A stretch of 64,000 nucleotides of DNA. Origin: Microterricola viridarii. GTDB lineage: Bacteria > Actinomycetota > Actinomycetes > Actinomycetales > Microbacteriaceae. The notes beneath the pieces are model-generated. The model saw only the letters and a program-made list of their open reading frames with translations, did no database searches and was not told the origin of the DNA. The translations under genes and the position numbers were made by a program. Location of the stretch: the NCBI RefSeq assembly GCF_001542775.1, contig NZ_CP014145.1, positions 1,054,001 through 1,118,000 on the forward strand, given 5' to 3'. This document shows positions 29,660 through 38,377 of this stretch, piece by piece (position 1 is the first letter of the stretch; every line of letters starts with the position of its first letter).

Positions 29660-29697
29660 CAATGGCCGGTCCCGAGAGGGGCCGGCCGTTGTGCTTT
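29660..29697 (+). terminator. Probable terminator after acnA
   Basis: A GC-rich hairpin of the AATGGCCGG…CCGGCCGTT type with a GAGA loop (centred on 29675) is followed by GTGCTTTG. The U-tract is weak. Confidence 0.6.
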
Positions 29698-29723
29698 GCA
29701 GCGGCGGCGCGCAGAGTGGAGTC

Positions 29724-30032
29724 ATGAGCGCACACCACGCATTGCTGCTGCCGAGCGACACCGCCGACACCCTTGCCGGCACCGCATTCAGCCATCGACC
29801 GGGCAAACTGCACGGGGAGTATGCCACCGGCGACTTCGCCGGGGCCGTGAGCCTGCTCGACCAGGTTGCCGCCGTGGCCGAGGAGCTGAACCACCACCCC
29901 GACGTGCGGCTTGTCTACGGCCGCATCGCCTTCGAGCTCAGCTCGCACGACGCGGGCGGCGTGACCGAACGGGACGTCGCGCTGGCGCAGCGCATCCAGG
30001 CGTTGGCGGATGCCGCGGCCGGCACCGTCTGA
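29724..30032 (+). CDS. 4a-hydroxytetrahydrobiopterin dehydratase (pterin-4a-carbinolamine dehydratase)
   Basis: A 102-residue PCD-family protein. The active-site pattern ELNHHPDVRLVYGRI…SSHDAGGVTERD holds the conserved His-His-Pro and the later His. PCD enzymes recycle pterin cofactors; in bacteria without an obvious aromatic amino acid hydroxylase the role is often unclear, and a link to molybdopterin or folate chemistry has been proposed for the family. ATG 29724 is the family start; the open frame upstream runs back into acnA. No adjacent hydroxylase is seen. Confidence 0.88.
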   Translation: MSAHHALLLPSDTADTLAGTAFSHRPGKLHGEYATGDFAGAVSLLDQVAAVAEELNHHPDVRLVYGRIAFELSSHDAGGVTERDVALAQRIQALADAAAGTV

Positions 30033-30104
30033 TCGCGAGCCGCTGGCCGTCGCCATTCCTGTTGAGCCCATTCCACGGGGCCTCGTTGCCCCACGTCTTC
30101 TTTG

Positions 30105-30126
30105 CTTGTATGGTCGTCTATACAAG
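30105..30126. promoter_or_regulatory. Palindromic operator upstream of the GntR operon
   Basis: CTTGTAT (30105–30111) and ATACAAG (30120–30126) form a perfect seven-base inverted repeat separated by eight bases. It ends 19 bases before the gntR ATG and so overlaps the region where the promoter or transcript start must be. The arms resemble operators of HutC-type GntR regulators, so autoregulation is likely. Confidence 0.65.
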
Positions 30127-30145
30127 TGCTTGAGGGAGGCAAACG

Positions 30146-30874
30146 ATGGTGTCACAGGACTATCAGCCGCTGTACGCCCAGATCGGCCGCCATGTGCGCT
30201 CGCTCATCCTGAACGGCGCGCTCGTCGACGGGGACGCGATCCCCTCTGAGCCCTCGCTCATGGAGACGTTCCAGACCACCCGCGGCACCGTGCGGCAGGC
30301 CATTGGCGAGCTGGTGAACGAGGGCCTCGTGCGCCGCGTGCAGGGCAAGGGCACCTTCGTGCAGTTCCGGCCGATGACGCACAGCCTGTGGAACTTCGGC
30401 GGCTTCAGCGACACCATGAAGGGCCGCTCCGGCACGCCCGTCTCCCGGGTGGTCGCCCACGAGATCCTCGACCTCGGCGGCGTGCCAACGCTCCACCTGG
30501 TGCGGTTGCGCGGCGTGCGGATCGCCGATGTCGAGAGCATCTACTCGCTGGACACCTCCCGCCTCTCGCTCGAGATGTTCCCGGGGCTCGACGACGTCGA
30601 CTTCGAGAACGCCTCGCTCTACGACACCCTGCGCAGCCGGTACGGCGTGCACCCGCGGCGCACCGAGCTGACCCTCAGCACGCTGGCACCGGATGCCGGG
30701 GTGCGCGCGATCCTCGGCGAGGCGGAGGACGGGCCGGCGCTCGTCTCCCTGCGCGGCGCCGCCTTCGACGAGAACGACCGCGAGATCGAGCAGATCGAGA
30801 TCGTGTACTCGTCCACGGTCGAGTTCAACATTTCCACCACGATGCCGGCAGAGCTCCGGGCTTCTTCCCGATAG
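30146..30874 (+). CDS. GntR/HutC-family transcriptional regulator
   Basis: A 242-residue regulator: an N-terminal winged helix (IPSEPSLMETFQTTRGTVRQAI, recognition helix near residues 43–55, wing VQGKGTFV) and a C-terminal UTRA ligand-binding domain (from about residue 85). HutC-type regulators bind a small metabolite, often the substrate of the genes they control. GGGAGG precedes the ATG at 30146. It heads a five-gene operon and has a palindrome in its promoter, so it is expected to repress the operon until the inducer is present. Confidence 0.93.
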   Translation: MVSQDYQPLYAQIGRHVRSLILNGALVDGDAIPSEPSLMETFQTTRGTVRQAIGELVNEGLVRRVQGKGTFVQFRPMTHSLWNFGGFSDTMKGRSGTPVSRVVAHEILDLGGVPTLHLVRLRGVRIADVESIYSLDTSRLSLEMFPGLDDVDFENASLYDTLRSRYGVHPRRTELTLSTLAPDAGVRAILGEAEDGPALVSLRGAAFDENDREIEQIEIVYSSTVEFNISTTMPAELRASSR

Positions 30875-30882
30875 GACACAGC

Positions 30883-31623
30883 ATGACTTCCAGACGCACC
30901 GACTTCCTCGCCCGCATCGCGGCAGCCCCCGTGGTGCTCGGCATGGTGCACCTCAAGGGTGAGACGCCGGAGGAGAAGCTCGACATCGCCAAGCGTGAGA
31001 TCGAGACGCTGTACAGCAACGGCGTCGACGCCGTGATCGTCGAGAACTACTTCGGCACCCCCGACGACGTCGAGGCCGTGCTGAGCTGGCTGCAGCAGGA
31101 GCGTCCGACGGCCTGCTACGGCGTCAACGTGCTCGACGACGACGCCCGCGGCTTCGCCTTGGCGGCCGCCTACGGCGTCAGCTTCGTGCAGCTCGACTCG
31201 GTCGCCGGCCACCTCACCGCCGACGACGAGCCCGCGTTCGCCGAGAAGCTGGCCGGCTGGCGCGAGGCCACGGATGCCGCGGTGCTCGGCGGCGTGCGCT
31301 TCAAGTACCAGCCGTACCTGAGCGGAAACGACCTGGAGACCGACCTGCGCCTCGGCATGGCGCGCGCCGACGCCATCGTCGTCACCGGCGAGGGAACCGG
31401 CATGGAGACGAACCTCGACCGGATCACCGAGTTCCGCGGCATCCTGGGGGAGTTCCCCCTGATCGTCGGCGCCGGCGTCACCGCAGACAACTGCGTCGCC
31501 CAGCTCGCCCACGCCAACGGCGCCATCGTCGGCAGCTTCCTCAAGGACACCCGCAAGGACGACGGAGACGTGCTCGGCGCGCACGTCGCCGAACTCACTC
31601 AGATCGCCCACGGTGCGCGATGA
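30883..31623 (+). CDS. BtpA/SgcQ-family TIM-barrel protein
   Basis: A 246-residue protein of the BtpA/SgcQ family, predicted TIM barrels. Motifs in order: VLGMVHLKG, GVDAVIVENYFGTP, YGVNVLDDDARGFALAAAYG, ADAIVVTGEGTGMETNLD and GAIVGSFLKD. SgcQ lies in a sugar catabolic operon of E. coli and BtpA was linked to photosystem I, but no reaction is firmly established for the family; a phosphosugar aldolase or phosphorylase-like role is plausible. ATG 30883 lies eight bases after gntR. Next to a PfkB kinase, it may act on the phosphorylated product. Confidence 0.9.
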   Translation: MTSRRTDFLARIAAAPVVLGMVHLKGETPEEKLDIAKREIETLYSNGVDAVIVENYFGTPDDVEAVLSWLQQERPTACYGVNVLDDDARGFALAAAYGVSFVQLDSVAGHLTADDEPAFAEKLAGWREATDAAVLGGVRFKYQPYLSGNDLETDLRLGMARADAIVVTGEGTGMETNLDRITEFRGILGEFPLIVGAGVTADNCVAQLAHANGAIVGSFLKDTRKDDGDVLGAHVAELTQIAHGAR

Positions 31624-32120
31624 CCGAGGCCGCCAGCACCCTCGTCGCTGAGCCGGTCAGCGCCGCGGCCTTCTCGCCGTTCGGTGAATACTTTGACCTG
31701 GCGGCGGGAGGCGACCGCGTCGTGACGACGCTCGGCGACGGCTGGACCGACCGGCGGTCGTTGACCGCCGTGCTCCAGACGCCGGGGCACCTCGGCTTCA
31801 CTCTCGGCGCCGCCACCCCCTTCGCCGTGACCGGCATGGAACGCCACCAGCACACCCGCGAGGTGTTGCTGTGCGCCGCTGAGCCCGTCGTCGTCGCCGT
31901 GGCCGCCACCCCTCGCGATGCCCCGGCCGCCGCCGACCTCCGCGCCTTCACCCTGCAGCCCGGCGACGTCATCGTGCTCGCCGAAGGCATCTGGCACACC
32001 GCCTGCCACGGCATCGGCAAGCAGGCGCACTACTACTGGATGGCGACAGCCGACGACAGCATCGCCGACGAGTGGGTGCTGCCCACCGGTGGAGCCGTGA
32101 CGGTCGAGGCCGCGGCATGA
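31620..32120 (+). CDS. Ureidoglycolate lyase-like cupin protein
   Basis: A 166-residue protein resembling the AllA ureidoglycolate lyase fold (a bicupin-like barrel). Matching features are VSAAAFSPFGEYFDL, GMERHQHTREVLL, and LQPGDVIVLAEGIWHTACH. The purine-degradation genes expected with a true ureidoglycolate lyase are absent, so it may act on another hydroxy-amine or amide substrate. Its ATG overlaps the btpA-like stop and its stop overlaps the kinase start (ATGA), showing tight translational coupling. Confidence 0.8.
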   Translation: MTEAASTLVAEPVSAAAFSPFGEYFDLAAGGDRVVTTLGDGWTDRRSLTAVLQTPGHLGFTLGAATPFAVTGMERHQHTREVLLCAAEPVVVAVAATPRDAPAAADLRAFTLQPGDVIVLAEGIWHTACHGIGKQAHYYWMATADDSIADEWVLPTGGAVTVEAAA

Positions 32121-33124
32121 CCCGCGCCGGCACCGTCTTTGTCGGAGACGTCGCCCTCGACGAGTACTTCACCGCCGAGAGTTGGCCCGCGCTCGGCGAC
32201 AAGGCGTGGCTCGACCCGCTGCCCGCCGTTGTCGGCGGCATGATCGCCAACGCGGCGTCCGTGCACGCGGCACTCGGCGCGCCCACCCGCTTCCTCACCA
32301 CGATGAACGACGGCGCGATCAGCCAGCGGCTGCTCTCCGACCTCGAGACGGGAGGGGTCGACACCGGGCTGTGCCTCGTCGACAACGAGTTGGCCGACTC
32401 GCGCTGCCTGATCTTCCTCTCCGGCGGGCAGCACGTCGTGCTCACCCCGCGCATCGGCGACCAGCGGTTCGAGCTCGACGCCGAACGCTTCCAGGTGCTC
32501 TCCGCCGCGCGGAGCCTGTACAGCTCGATCGGCGACCTGCGGCGCCTCCGCCACGGAGCGCTCACCCCGCTGGAGATCCTCCGCGCCCTCCGTGCCAGCG
32601 GCACGCGGATCGTGCTCGACCTCGACGTCGCCGACCTCGAGCCCGGTGACCTGGAGCTCATCGGCACCGTCGACCTGTTGTTCGTGAACCGGATCGGCTT
32701 CGACCGCCTCCGCGCCGGCCGCAGTGCGTCCGACTGCGCTGGCGCGCTCATCGCGGGCGGCCTCTCGCACCTGGTCGTCACCCGCGACGCTGACGGCTGC
32801 ATCGTCTACTCCGCCGGCGCCCCGACCGCCACGCCGATCAGCGTCGCGGGCATCGCCGCCGACGTCGTCGACGTCACCGGCGCGGGCGACGCCTTCTGCA
32901 GCGCCTTCCTTTTCGCCCTGGACCGCACCGCGGATGCCGGCCTCGCCGCCCTCTTCGCCAACGGGGCGGGGGCCAGGGCGACCGAGGCCCACGGCGCCCG
33001 CTCCGGGGTGGCGGGCGTCGGTGACGTCATCCGCTACCTCGAGGTGGCCGGGGTCGACACCGCGGCCCTCAACCTCGCACTCACCACCGCACCATCAGCC
33101 ACATCCACACCCGATTCGCACTAA
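32117..33124 (+). CDS. PfkB-family carbohydrate kinase
   Basis: A 335-residue ribokinase-like sugar kinase. The N-terminal GDVALDEYF and GGMIANAA segments and the C-terminal signature DVTGAGDAFCSAF, with the catalytic Asp in GAGD, are all present. It would phosphorylate a sugar or sugar derivative brought in for catabolism. The substrate cannot be read from the sequence. ATG 32117 overlaps the previous stop by four bases; longer starts lie inside the cupin gene. The last 30 residues (LTTAPSATSTP) are low-complexity. Confidence 0.92.
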   Translation: MTRAGTVFVGDVALDEYFTAESWPALGDKAWLDPLPAVVGGMIANAASVHAALGAPTRFLTTMNDGAISQRLLSDLETGGVDTGLCLVDNELADSRCLIFLSGGQHVVLTPRIGDQRFELDAERFQVLSAARSLYSSIGDLRRLRHGALTPLEILRALRASGTRIVLDLDVADLEPGDLELIGTVDLLFVNRIGFDRLRAGRSASDCAGALIAGGLSHLVVTRDADGCIVYSAGAPTATPISVAGIAADVVDVTGAGDAFCSAFLFALDRTADAGLAALFANGAGARATEAHGARSGVAGVGDVIRYLEVAGVDTAALNLALTTAPSATSTPDSH

Positions 33125-33133
33125 GGAGCACCC

Positions 33134-34039
33134 TTGACTTCCGTTCACCCCACCCGCCGCCTGCTCTTCGTGGCGGCCGCATCCCTCCTCGCCGTCAGCC
33201 TCGTCGGCTGCGTGCAGAACGCGCCGACGACCGCCGCCCCGACCGGCGACGCCGTGGTCGTCGGAGCCGACGAAGCCGTCAGCGCCCTCCTCCCGGCCGC
33301 GATCGCAGACAGCGGCACCCTCCGCGTCGGCGTCAACCTGACCTACTCGCCGAACGAGTTCAAGACGCCGGACGGTGCCCCGACCGGCTGGGCCATCGAG
33401 CTGATGGACGCCGTCGGAGCCAAGATGGGACTCGAGGTCGAGTACCAGGGTGCCGCGTTCGACAACATCCTGCCCGGCGTGATCGGCGGCAAGTACGACG
33501 TCGGCCAGGGATCGTTCACCGACACCAAGGAGCGCGAGAAGATCGTCGACTTCGTGAACTACTACTCCGCCGGCACCCGCTGGGCGGCCGCCGCAGGCAG
33601 CACGCTGAACCCGGACGACGCCTGTGGCCTCGTCATCGCGGCCGGCGCAACCACCTACCAGGAGACCGACGACATCCCGGCACGCTCCGAGGCCTGCGTC
33701 GCCGCGGGCAAGGAGCCCATCAGCATCCTCAAGCTCGACACCCAGGATGACATCACGAACGCAGTCGTCCTCGGCCGTGCGGCCGGCTTCGCGGCCGACT
33801 CGCCCGTCACCGCCTACGCCGTCAGCGCCACCAAGGGCAAGCTGGAGCTCATCGGTGAGCAGTATGACTCCGCACCCTTCGGCTTCGCCGTCGCCAAGGA
33901 CGCGGGCACGCTGGCTCAGGCGCTTGAGGCCGCCGTGCAGGCGATCATCGACGACGGCAGCTACGGTGCGATCCTCGCCAAGTGGGGCGTTGAGGACGGC
34001 GCTGTCAGCACCGCCGGGATCAACGGGGCACTCTTCTAA
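33134..34039 (+). CDS. Solute-binding lipoprotein (family 3), ABC-type, no permease nearby
   Basis: A 301-residue exported lipoprotein starting at TTG 33134, nine bases after the kinase stop, with AAGGAG upstream. The signal peptide ends in a lipobox with Cys near residue 26 (SLVGC). The mature domain is a family-3 solute-binding protein: LRVGVNLTYSPNEF, GWAIELMDAVGAKMGLEVE, and a C-terminal lobe ending GSYGAILAKWG. Family 3 proteins usually bind amino acids or opine-like compounds. No membrane permease or ATPase gene accompanies it, and a terminator follows, so it must work with a transporter encoded elsewhere or have a sensing role. Confidence 0.92.
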   Translation: MTSVHPTRRLLFVAAASLLAVSLVGCVQNAPTTAAPTGDAVVVGADEAVSALLPAAIADSGTLRVGVNLTYSPNEFKTPDGAPTGWAIELMDAVGAKMGLEVEYQGAAFDNILPGVIGGKYDVGQGSFTDTKEREKIVDFVNYYSAGTRWAAAAGSTLNPDDACGLVIAAGATTYQETDDIPARSEACVAAGKEPISILKLDTQDDITNAVVLGRAAGFAADSPVTAYAVSATKGKLELIGEQYDSAPFGFAVAKDAGTLAQALEAAVQAIIDDGSYGAILAKWGVEDGAVSTAGINGALF

Positions 34040-34060
34040 ACCCGCAACAGACCAACGCCA

Positions 34061-34105
34061 CAGAAAACGGCCGGCCCCGACAGGGGTCGGCCGTTTTCTG
34101 TTCTA
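34061..34105. terminator. Strong bidirectional terminator at the end of the GntR operon
   Basis: AGAAAACGGCCGGCCCC (34062–34078) pairs with the GGGGTCGGCCGTTTTCT arm around GACA, flanked by A-rich and T-rich ends, between two convergent transcripts. Confidence 0.85.
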
Positions 34106-34112
34106 CCCGCTC

Positions 34113-35570
34113 TCAACGCCAGCGGGCGCGCTCCTGCTCGCGCGGCGCCGGCACGACGGCATCCGTTGTGCCGTCCCACATCTTGACCGGCCGCTCGGCC
34201 GACCAGGCCGGCCAACCGGGGTCACCGGTGGCGGCGAAACGCACCCAGGCGGCGTGCATGTCAGTGGCGAGCCGGCGCGGCGCGTCCGGCCCAGCCATGG
34301 CCACGGCCTCCGCGTTGTCCACGTTGTCGAAGACGAAGCCGAGCTCGAGGGCGTGGCAGGCGCCCAGACCATCGACGGGGGAGCGCCAGGCGAACTCGTA
34401 GACAAAGCTCGGGGCGGCGCCGGGCACCGCCAGGCGGGCGTCGGCCAGCTTGTTCAACGGCACGCGCAGCAACAGGTCAGTCGCCAGCGCGCCGAACAGC
34501 TCGCCGACGCTGGCACCGGGCCGGTTGCGGCGGTACAGCCGCACCGTGCCGGGGGAGATCCCGAACTTCGCCATCGCGACAACGATGTGCAGCCAGCCGA
34601 TCTTCGTCAACAGGCCGGTCGGCACGAACCACAGCCGGTACTCCTCCGTGTTGGCGCCGAACAGCACGGGGATTCCCGAGCCGGCCCCGGTCGTCAGTGC
34701 CTCCATCGGATGCCGCGGCACCGTCTCCGAGCCGAGCGTCAGTGCGAACGCCGGGCCGCCCGTGATGGGTGTTGTGCCGGCCGTGGCCCGGCGCTGCGCA
34801 TCGAGGAGCCGCGCGGGGGAGAGTGCCGCGAAGGCATCCCTGCTCGGCGCGACGCCGAGCAGCTTCGCCATGCCGCGGGTCACCGCGCCCGCTGTTTTCG
34901 CCGGTTTGGCGTCCGGCGGGCCGCTCTGCATGATCGCCCGGTCGAACAGGCTCGCCGCGTCGGGCAGCGCCAGCAGCGCGGCGATCGTGATCGCGCCCGC
35001 CGATTCGCCCATCACCGTGACGCGGCTCGGATCGCCGCCGAACGCCCAGATGTTCCTGCGCACCCAGCGGAGGGCCTCGATCTGGTCGGCCAGTCCCAGG
35101 TTCGCAGGGGCGCCGTCCAACACCGAGAAGCCCTCGGCTCCCAGCCGGTAGTTCGCGCCGACGAAGAGCACGCCGTCCTGGGCGAAGCGGGTGCCGTCGT
35201 ACACCTCGAGCGCATTGCTGCCGCGGCTGAGCGACCCGCCGTGGATCCATACGATGACGGGTGCCAGTGCGCCGGCCTGTCCTTCGGGGGCCCAGATGGC
35301 CAGGTTCAGGATCTCGTCGCCGGGCACGTGAGCGGTGCCGAGGAACTTCTCCATCCCGCCGCCGTAGGGCAGCTGGGGCGGGGTGGCGCCATGCTCCGTG
35401 CAGTCGCGCTCGCCCGACCACGGCACGACGGGCTGCGGCGGCCGGAACCGATTCGGCCCGAATGGGGCCGCGGCATACGGCACGCCGAGGTAACGGTGCA
35501 CGCCATCGACGACGCTGCCCCGCACACGGCCGGACTCCGTCTCGACACTGATCTCGGTGGTCTCTGACAT
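34113..35570 (-). CDS. Type-B carboxylesterase
   Basis: A 485-residue serine esterase of the carboxylesterase type-B family. The nucleophile elbow GESAG gives Ser190, the oxyanion hole is HGG (110–112), and YLGVPYAAAPFGPNRFRPP at the N-terminus is typical. There is no signal peptide, so it is cytosolic. Natural substrate unknown. It shares a bidirectional terminator with the convergent GntR operon. The DedA gene lies 30 bases upstream on the same strand, so read-through is possible. Confidence 0.92.
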   Translation of the reverse strand: MSETTEISVETESGRVRGSVVDGVHRYLGVPYAAAPFGPNRFRPPQPVVPWSGERDCTEHGATPPQLPYGGGMEKFLGTAHVPGDEILNLAIWAPEGQAGALAPVIVWIHGGSLSRGSNALEVYDGTRFAQDGVLFVGANYRLGAEGFSVLDGAPANLGLADQIEALRWVRRNIWAFGGDPSRVTVMGESAGAITIAALLALPDAASLFDRAIMQSGPPDAKPAKTAGAVTRGMAKLLGVAPSRDAFAALSPARLLDAQRRATAGTTPITGGPAFALTLGSETVPRHPMEALTTGAGSGIPVLFGANTEEYRLWFVPTGLLTKIGWLHIVVAMAKFGISPGTVRLYRRNRPGASVGELFGALATDLLLRVPLNKLADARLAVPGAAPSFVYEFAWRSPVDGLGACHALELGFVFDNVDNAEAVAMAGPDAPRRLATDMHAAWVRFAATGDPGWPAWSAERPVKMWDGTTDAVVPAPREQERARWR

Positions 35571-35600
35571 CTCGCTCCTTCGCGATCCGTTGGGACCACC

Positions 35601-36284
35601 TTAGAGTGTGACGCTCTCCTGAGCCTCGGAGGCCGGGGCGGTGTGCCGCTTCACCAGCGCGGCCTTGGCCGCCTTGCCGAGCTCGACCAGGATGGGGATG
35701 CCCGAGATCAGGATGATGCCGATGATGAAGAACTCGGAGTACTTCGCCACGAAATCGATCTGGCCGAGGAAGAAGCCGACGAGGGTGAGGCCGACGCCCC
35801 AGAGGAACGCGCCGAGCAGGTTGAACGTGATGAAGGTGCGGTATGGCATCCGGCCGACACCGGCCGCGACGGGCACGAAGGCGCGGAACACCGGCAGGAA
35901 GCGGGCCAGCAGGATCGCCTTGCCGCCGTGCTTGTCGAAGAAGGCGTTCGTGCGCTCGACGTTCGCCGGGTTGAAGAAGCGGCTCTGCTCGCGCTTGAAG
36001 ATCGCGGGGCCTGCCTTGCGCCCCAGGTAATAGGCCAGCTGGTCGCCGGCGAAGGCGGCGACGAACACGACGCCCGCCGTCACCCAGATCGGGAACTGCA
36101 CGAAGCCCGTCGCGGTGAGCAGGCCCAATGTGAACAGCAGCGAGTCGCCCGGCAGGAACGAGAGCACGATGAGCCCCGTTTCGACGAACACCACGACGGC
36201 GACACCCAACAGGATGAACGGGCCGAACCAGTGGATGAGCCAATCGGCGTCGAGGAAGTCGATTCCGAGGAGAGTGGGCTGCAT
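35601..36284 (-). CDS. DedA-family membrane protein
   Basis: A 227-residue DedA/SNARE-associated family protein with about five membrane helices. It has the family motifs FLPGDSLLFTLG, FAGDQLAYYLGRKAG and ARFLPVFRAFVPVAAG (the conserved basic/Pro segment). DedA proteins take part in lipid carrier translocation and membrane homeostasis. Divergent from dxs. Confidence 0.93.
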   Translation of the reverse strand: MQPTLLGIDFLDADWLIHWFGPFILLGVAVVVFVETGLIVLSFLPGDSLLFTLGLLTATGFVQFPIWVTAGVVFVAAFAGDQLAYYLGRKAGPAIFKREQSRFFNPANVERTNAFFDKHGGKAILLARFLPVFRAFVPVAAGVGRMPYRTFITFNLLGAFLWGVGLTLVGFFLGQIDFVAKYSEFFIIGIILISGIPILVELGKAAKAALVKRHTAPASEAQESVTL

Positions 36285-36434
36285 GAAGGTGGGGTCCTTT
36301 CGGGGGGTCGCCTGAGTGCGATCCGGGGATCGACGCTAGCAGAGGGCGACTGTGTAAACCGTGGGCGGATGCGGGCTTTGTGCCTCCAATGCGGGGGCGG
36401 CACCGCGATACGCGTAAACTCGATGGGTACCGCC

Positions 36435-36453
36435 GATGTGAGGTGGTCACATC
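36435..36453 (+). promoter_or_regulatory. Inverted repeat just upstream of dxs
   Basis: GATGTGA (36435–36441) and TCACATC (36447–36453) flank five bases, 16 bases before the dxs GTG. It resembles a CRP/GlxR half-site pair (TGTGA…TCACA) but with a five- instead of six-base spacer, so it may instead be a hairpin in the 5' leader. Confidence 0.35.
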
Positions 36454-36469
36454 TGAAAGGCGGTAGGGC

Positions 36470-38377
36470 GTGAGCCTTCTCGAGACGATCAAGGGTCCGC
36501 GAGACCTCGACGCACTCTCGAAAGACCAGCTCGTGCAACTCGCCGCAGAAGTGCGGGAGTTCTTGGTGCAGAACGTCGCCAAGACAGGCGGACACCTCGG
36601 CCCCAACCTGGGCGTCGTCGAGATGACCATCGCCATGCACCGCGTCTTCGACTCCCCACGCGACGCGATGGTGTTCGACACCGGTCACCAGTCCTATGTG
36701 CACAAGCTCCTCACCGGGCGGCAGGACTTCAGCACGCTGCGCCAGCGCGGAGGCCTGGCCGGCTACCCGCAGCGCTCAGAGTCCGTGCACGACATCGTCG
36801 AGAGCTCGCACGCCTCCAGCTCGCTGAGCTGGGCCGACGGGATCTCCCGCGCGTTCAGCATGACCGGGCAGAACGACCGGCACGTCATCGCCGTCGTCGG
36901 CGACGGCGCGCTCACCGGTGGCATGACCTGGGAAGCCCTCAACAACATCACCGACGACAACGCCCGTCGCCTGATCATCATCGTCAACGACAACGGTCGC
37001 TCCTACGCGCCGACAATCGGCGGCATGGCGCGCTTCCTGAACACGGTGCGCACCCGGCAGGCCTACCGCGAGCTGTACATGTCCAGCCGCAAGGCCTTCG
37101 ACAAGATGGGCAGCCCCGGCCGCGCCGTGTACCGCGGCGTGCGCGGCGGCCTGCACGGCTTCCTCAGCCGTTTCTCCAACAACGAGGCCCTCTACTCCAA
37201 CCTCGACATCAAGTACATCGGGCCGGTGCACGGCCACGACCTGGTGGCGATGGAAGAGGCGCTGCGCCAGGCCAAGGGCTACGGCGCACCGGTGATCGTG
37301 CACACCATCACCGACAAAGGCCGCGGCTACGAGCCCGCCCGCCAGGACGCCGCCGACCAGTTCCACGCCGTCGGGCAGATCGACCCAGAGACGGGCGAGT
37401 CGCTGGACTCGTCGTCCGCGGCATCCTGGACCTCCGTCTTCGCCGACGAGATGGTCAAGCTGGCCGCTGCCAACGAGCGGCTCGTCGGTATCACCGCCGC
37501 CATGCTGCGCCCGACAGGGCTGCACCGCATGGCCGAGCGCTTCCCGGAGCGCGTGCTGGATGTCGGCATCGCCGAGCAGCACGCCGCGACCTCGGCCGCC
37601 GGCCTGGCCTTTGGCGGCATGCACCCCGTCGTCGCCGTCTACGCCACCTTCATCAACCGGGCCTTCGACCAGGTGCTGATGGACGTCGCCCTGCACAAGG
37701 CCGGAGTCACGTTCGTGCTGGACCGAGCCGGTGTCACCGGTCCGGACGGCCCGAGCCACCACGGCATGTGGGATCTCGCCATCCTGCAGGTTGTGCCCGG
37801 CATCCGCCTGGCCGCCCCGCGTGATGCAACCCGCCTGCGTGAGGAACTCGCCGAGGCCGTGGCCGTCGACGACGGCCCCACCGTGCTGCGCTTCCCGAAG
37901 GGCAGCGTCGGCGTGGAGTTCGAGGCCGAGCGGCGCACGGAGGACGGCGTTGACGTGCTGCGCGAGTCGGCGACCAGCGATGTGCTCCTCGTCGCCGTCG
38001 GCCCGATGGCCAGCGTGGCCCTCGAGGTCGCCGACTTGCTCGCCGTGCAGGGCATCGGCGCGACCGTCATCGACCCGCGCTGGGTCGTGCCCGTTCCGCG
38101 CAGCGTGATCGAGCTCTCCCGCAGCCACCGGCTCGTGGTCAGCATCGAGGATGGCATCAAGGTCGGCGGTATCGGCACCCGCATCCGGCAGGACCTGCGG
38201 GAGGCGGGCGTCGACACCGCGGTGACCGAACTCGGCCTGCCCGATGAGTTCATCGACCACGCCACCCGCGCCCAGATCATGTTCGACATCGGCCTGACCG
38301 CGCCGCAGATCGCGACCGACATCACCGCCATGTTCGCGGGCAGCAAGGTGCCGCACGTCGGCACCCCGAAGGTCTAG
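36470..38377 (+). CDS. dxs: 1-deoxy-D-xylulose-5-phosphate synthase
   Basis: First enzyme of the MEP isoprenoid pathway: pyruvate plus glyceraldehyde 3-phosphate to DXP, using thiamine diphosphate. The 635-residue length is standard. Visible are the thiamine-binding GDGALTGGMTWEAL, the N-terminal HLGPNLGVVEMTIA, and the C-terminal domains with DVGIAEQHA and GPDGPSHHG. It starts at GTG 36470, downstream of an inverted repeat. Its stop overlaps that of the convergent DHFR-like gene by four bases. Confidence 0.96.
   Translation: MSLLETIKGPRDLDALSKDQLVQLAAEVREFLVQNVAKTGGHLGPNLGVVEMTIAMHRVFDSPRDAMVFDTGHQSYVHKLLTGRQDFSTLRQRGGLAGYPQRSESVHDIVESSHASSSLSWADGISRAFSMTGQNDRHVIAVVGDGALTGGMTWEALNNITDDNARRLIIIVNDNGRSYAPTIGGMARFLNTVRTRQAYRELYMSSRKAFDKMGSPGRAVYRGVRGGLHGFLSRFSNNEALYSNLDIKYIGPVHGHDLVAMEEALRQAKGYGAPVIVHTITDKGRGYEPARQDAADQFHAVGQIDPETGESLDSSSAASWTSVFADEMVKLAAANERLVGITAAMLRPTGLHRMAERFPERVLDVGIAEQHAATSAAGLAFGGMHPVVAVYATFINRAFDQVLMDVALHKAGVTFVLDRAGVTGPDGPSHHGMWDLAILQVVPGIRLAAPRDATRLREELAEAVAVDDGPTVLRFPKGSVGVEFEAERRTEDGVDVLRESATSDVLLVAVGPMASVALEVADLLAVQGIGATVIDPRWVVPVPRSVIELSRSHRLVVSIEDGIKVGGIGTRIRQDLREAGVDTAVTELGLPDEFIDHATRAQIMFDIGLTAPQIATDITAMFAGSKVPHVGTPKV

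Noticed and set aside
34477..36681. 734-codon minus-strand frame through the carboxylesterase, dedA and dxs starts
   Set aside because: It overlaps three genes with clear families in another frame and is rich in Arg/Pro/Ala, as expected for a shadow.
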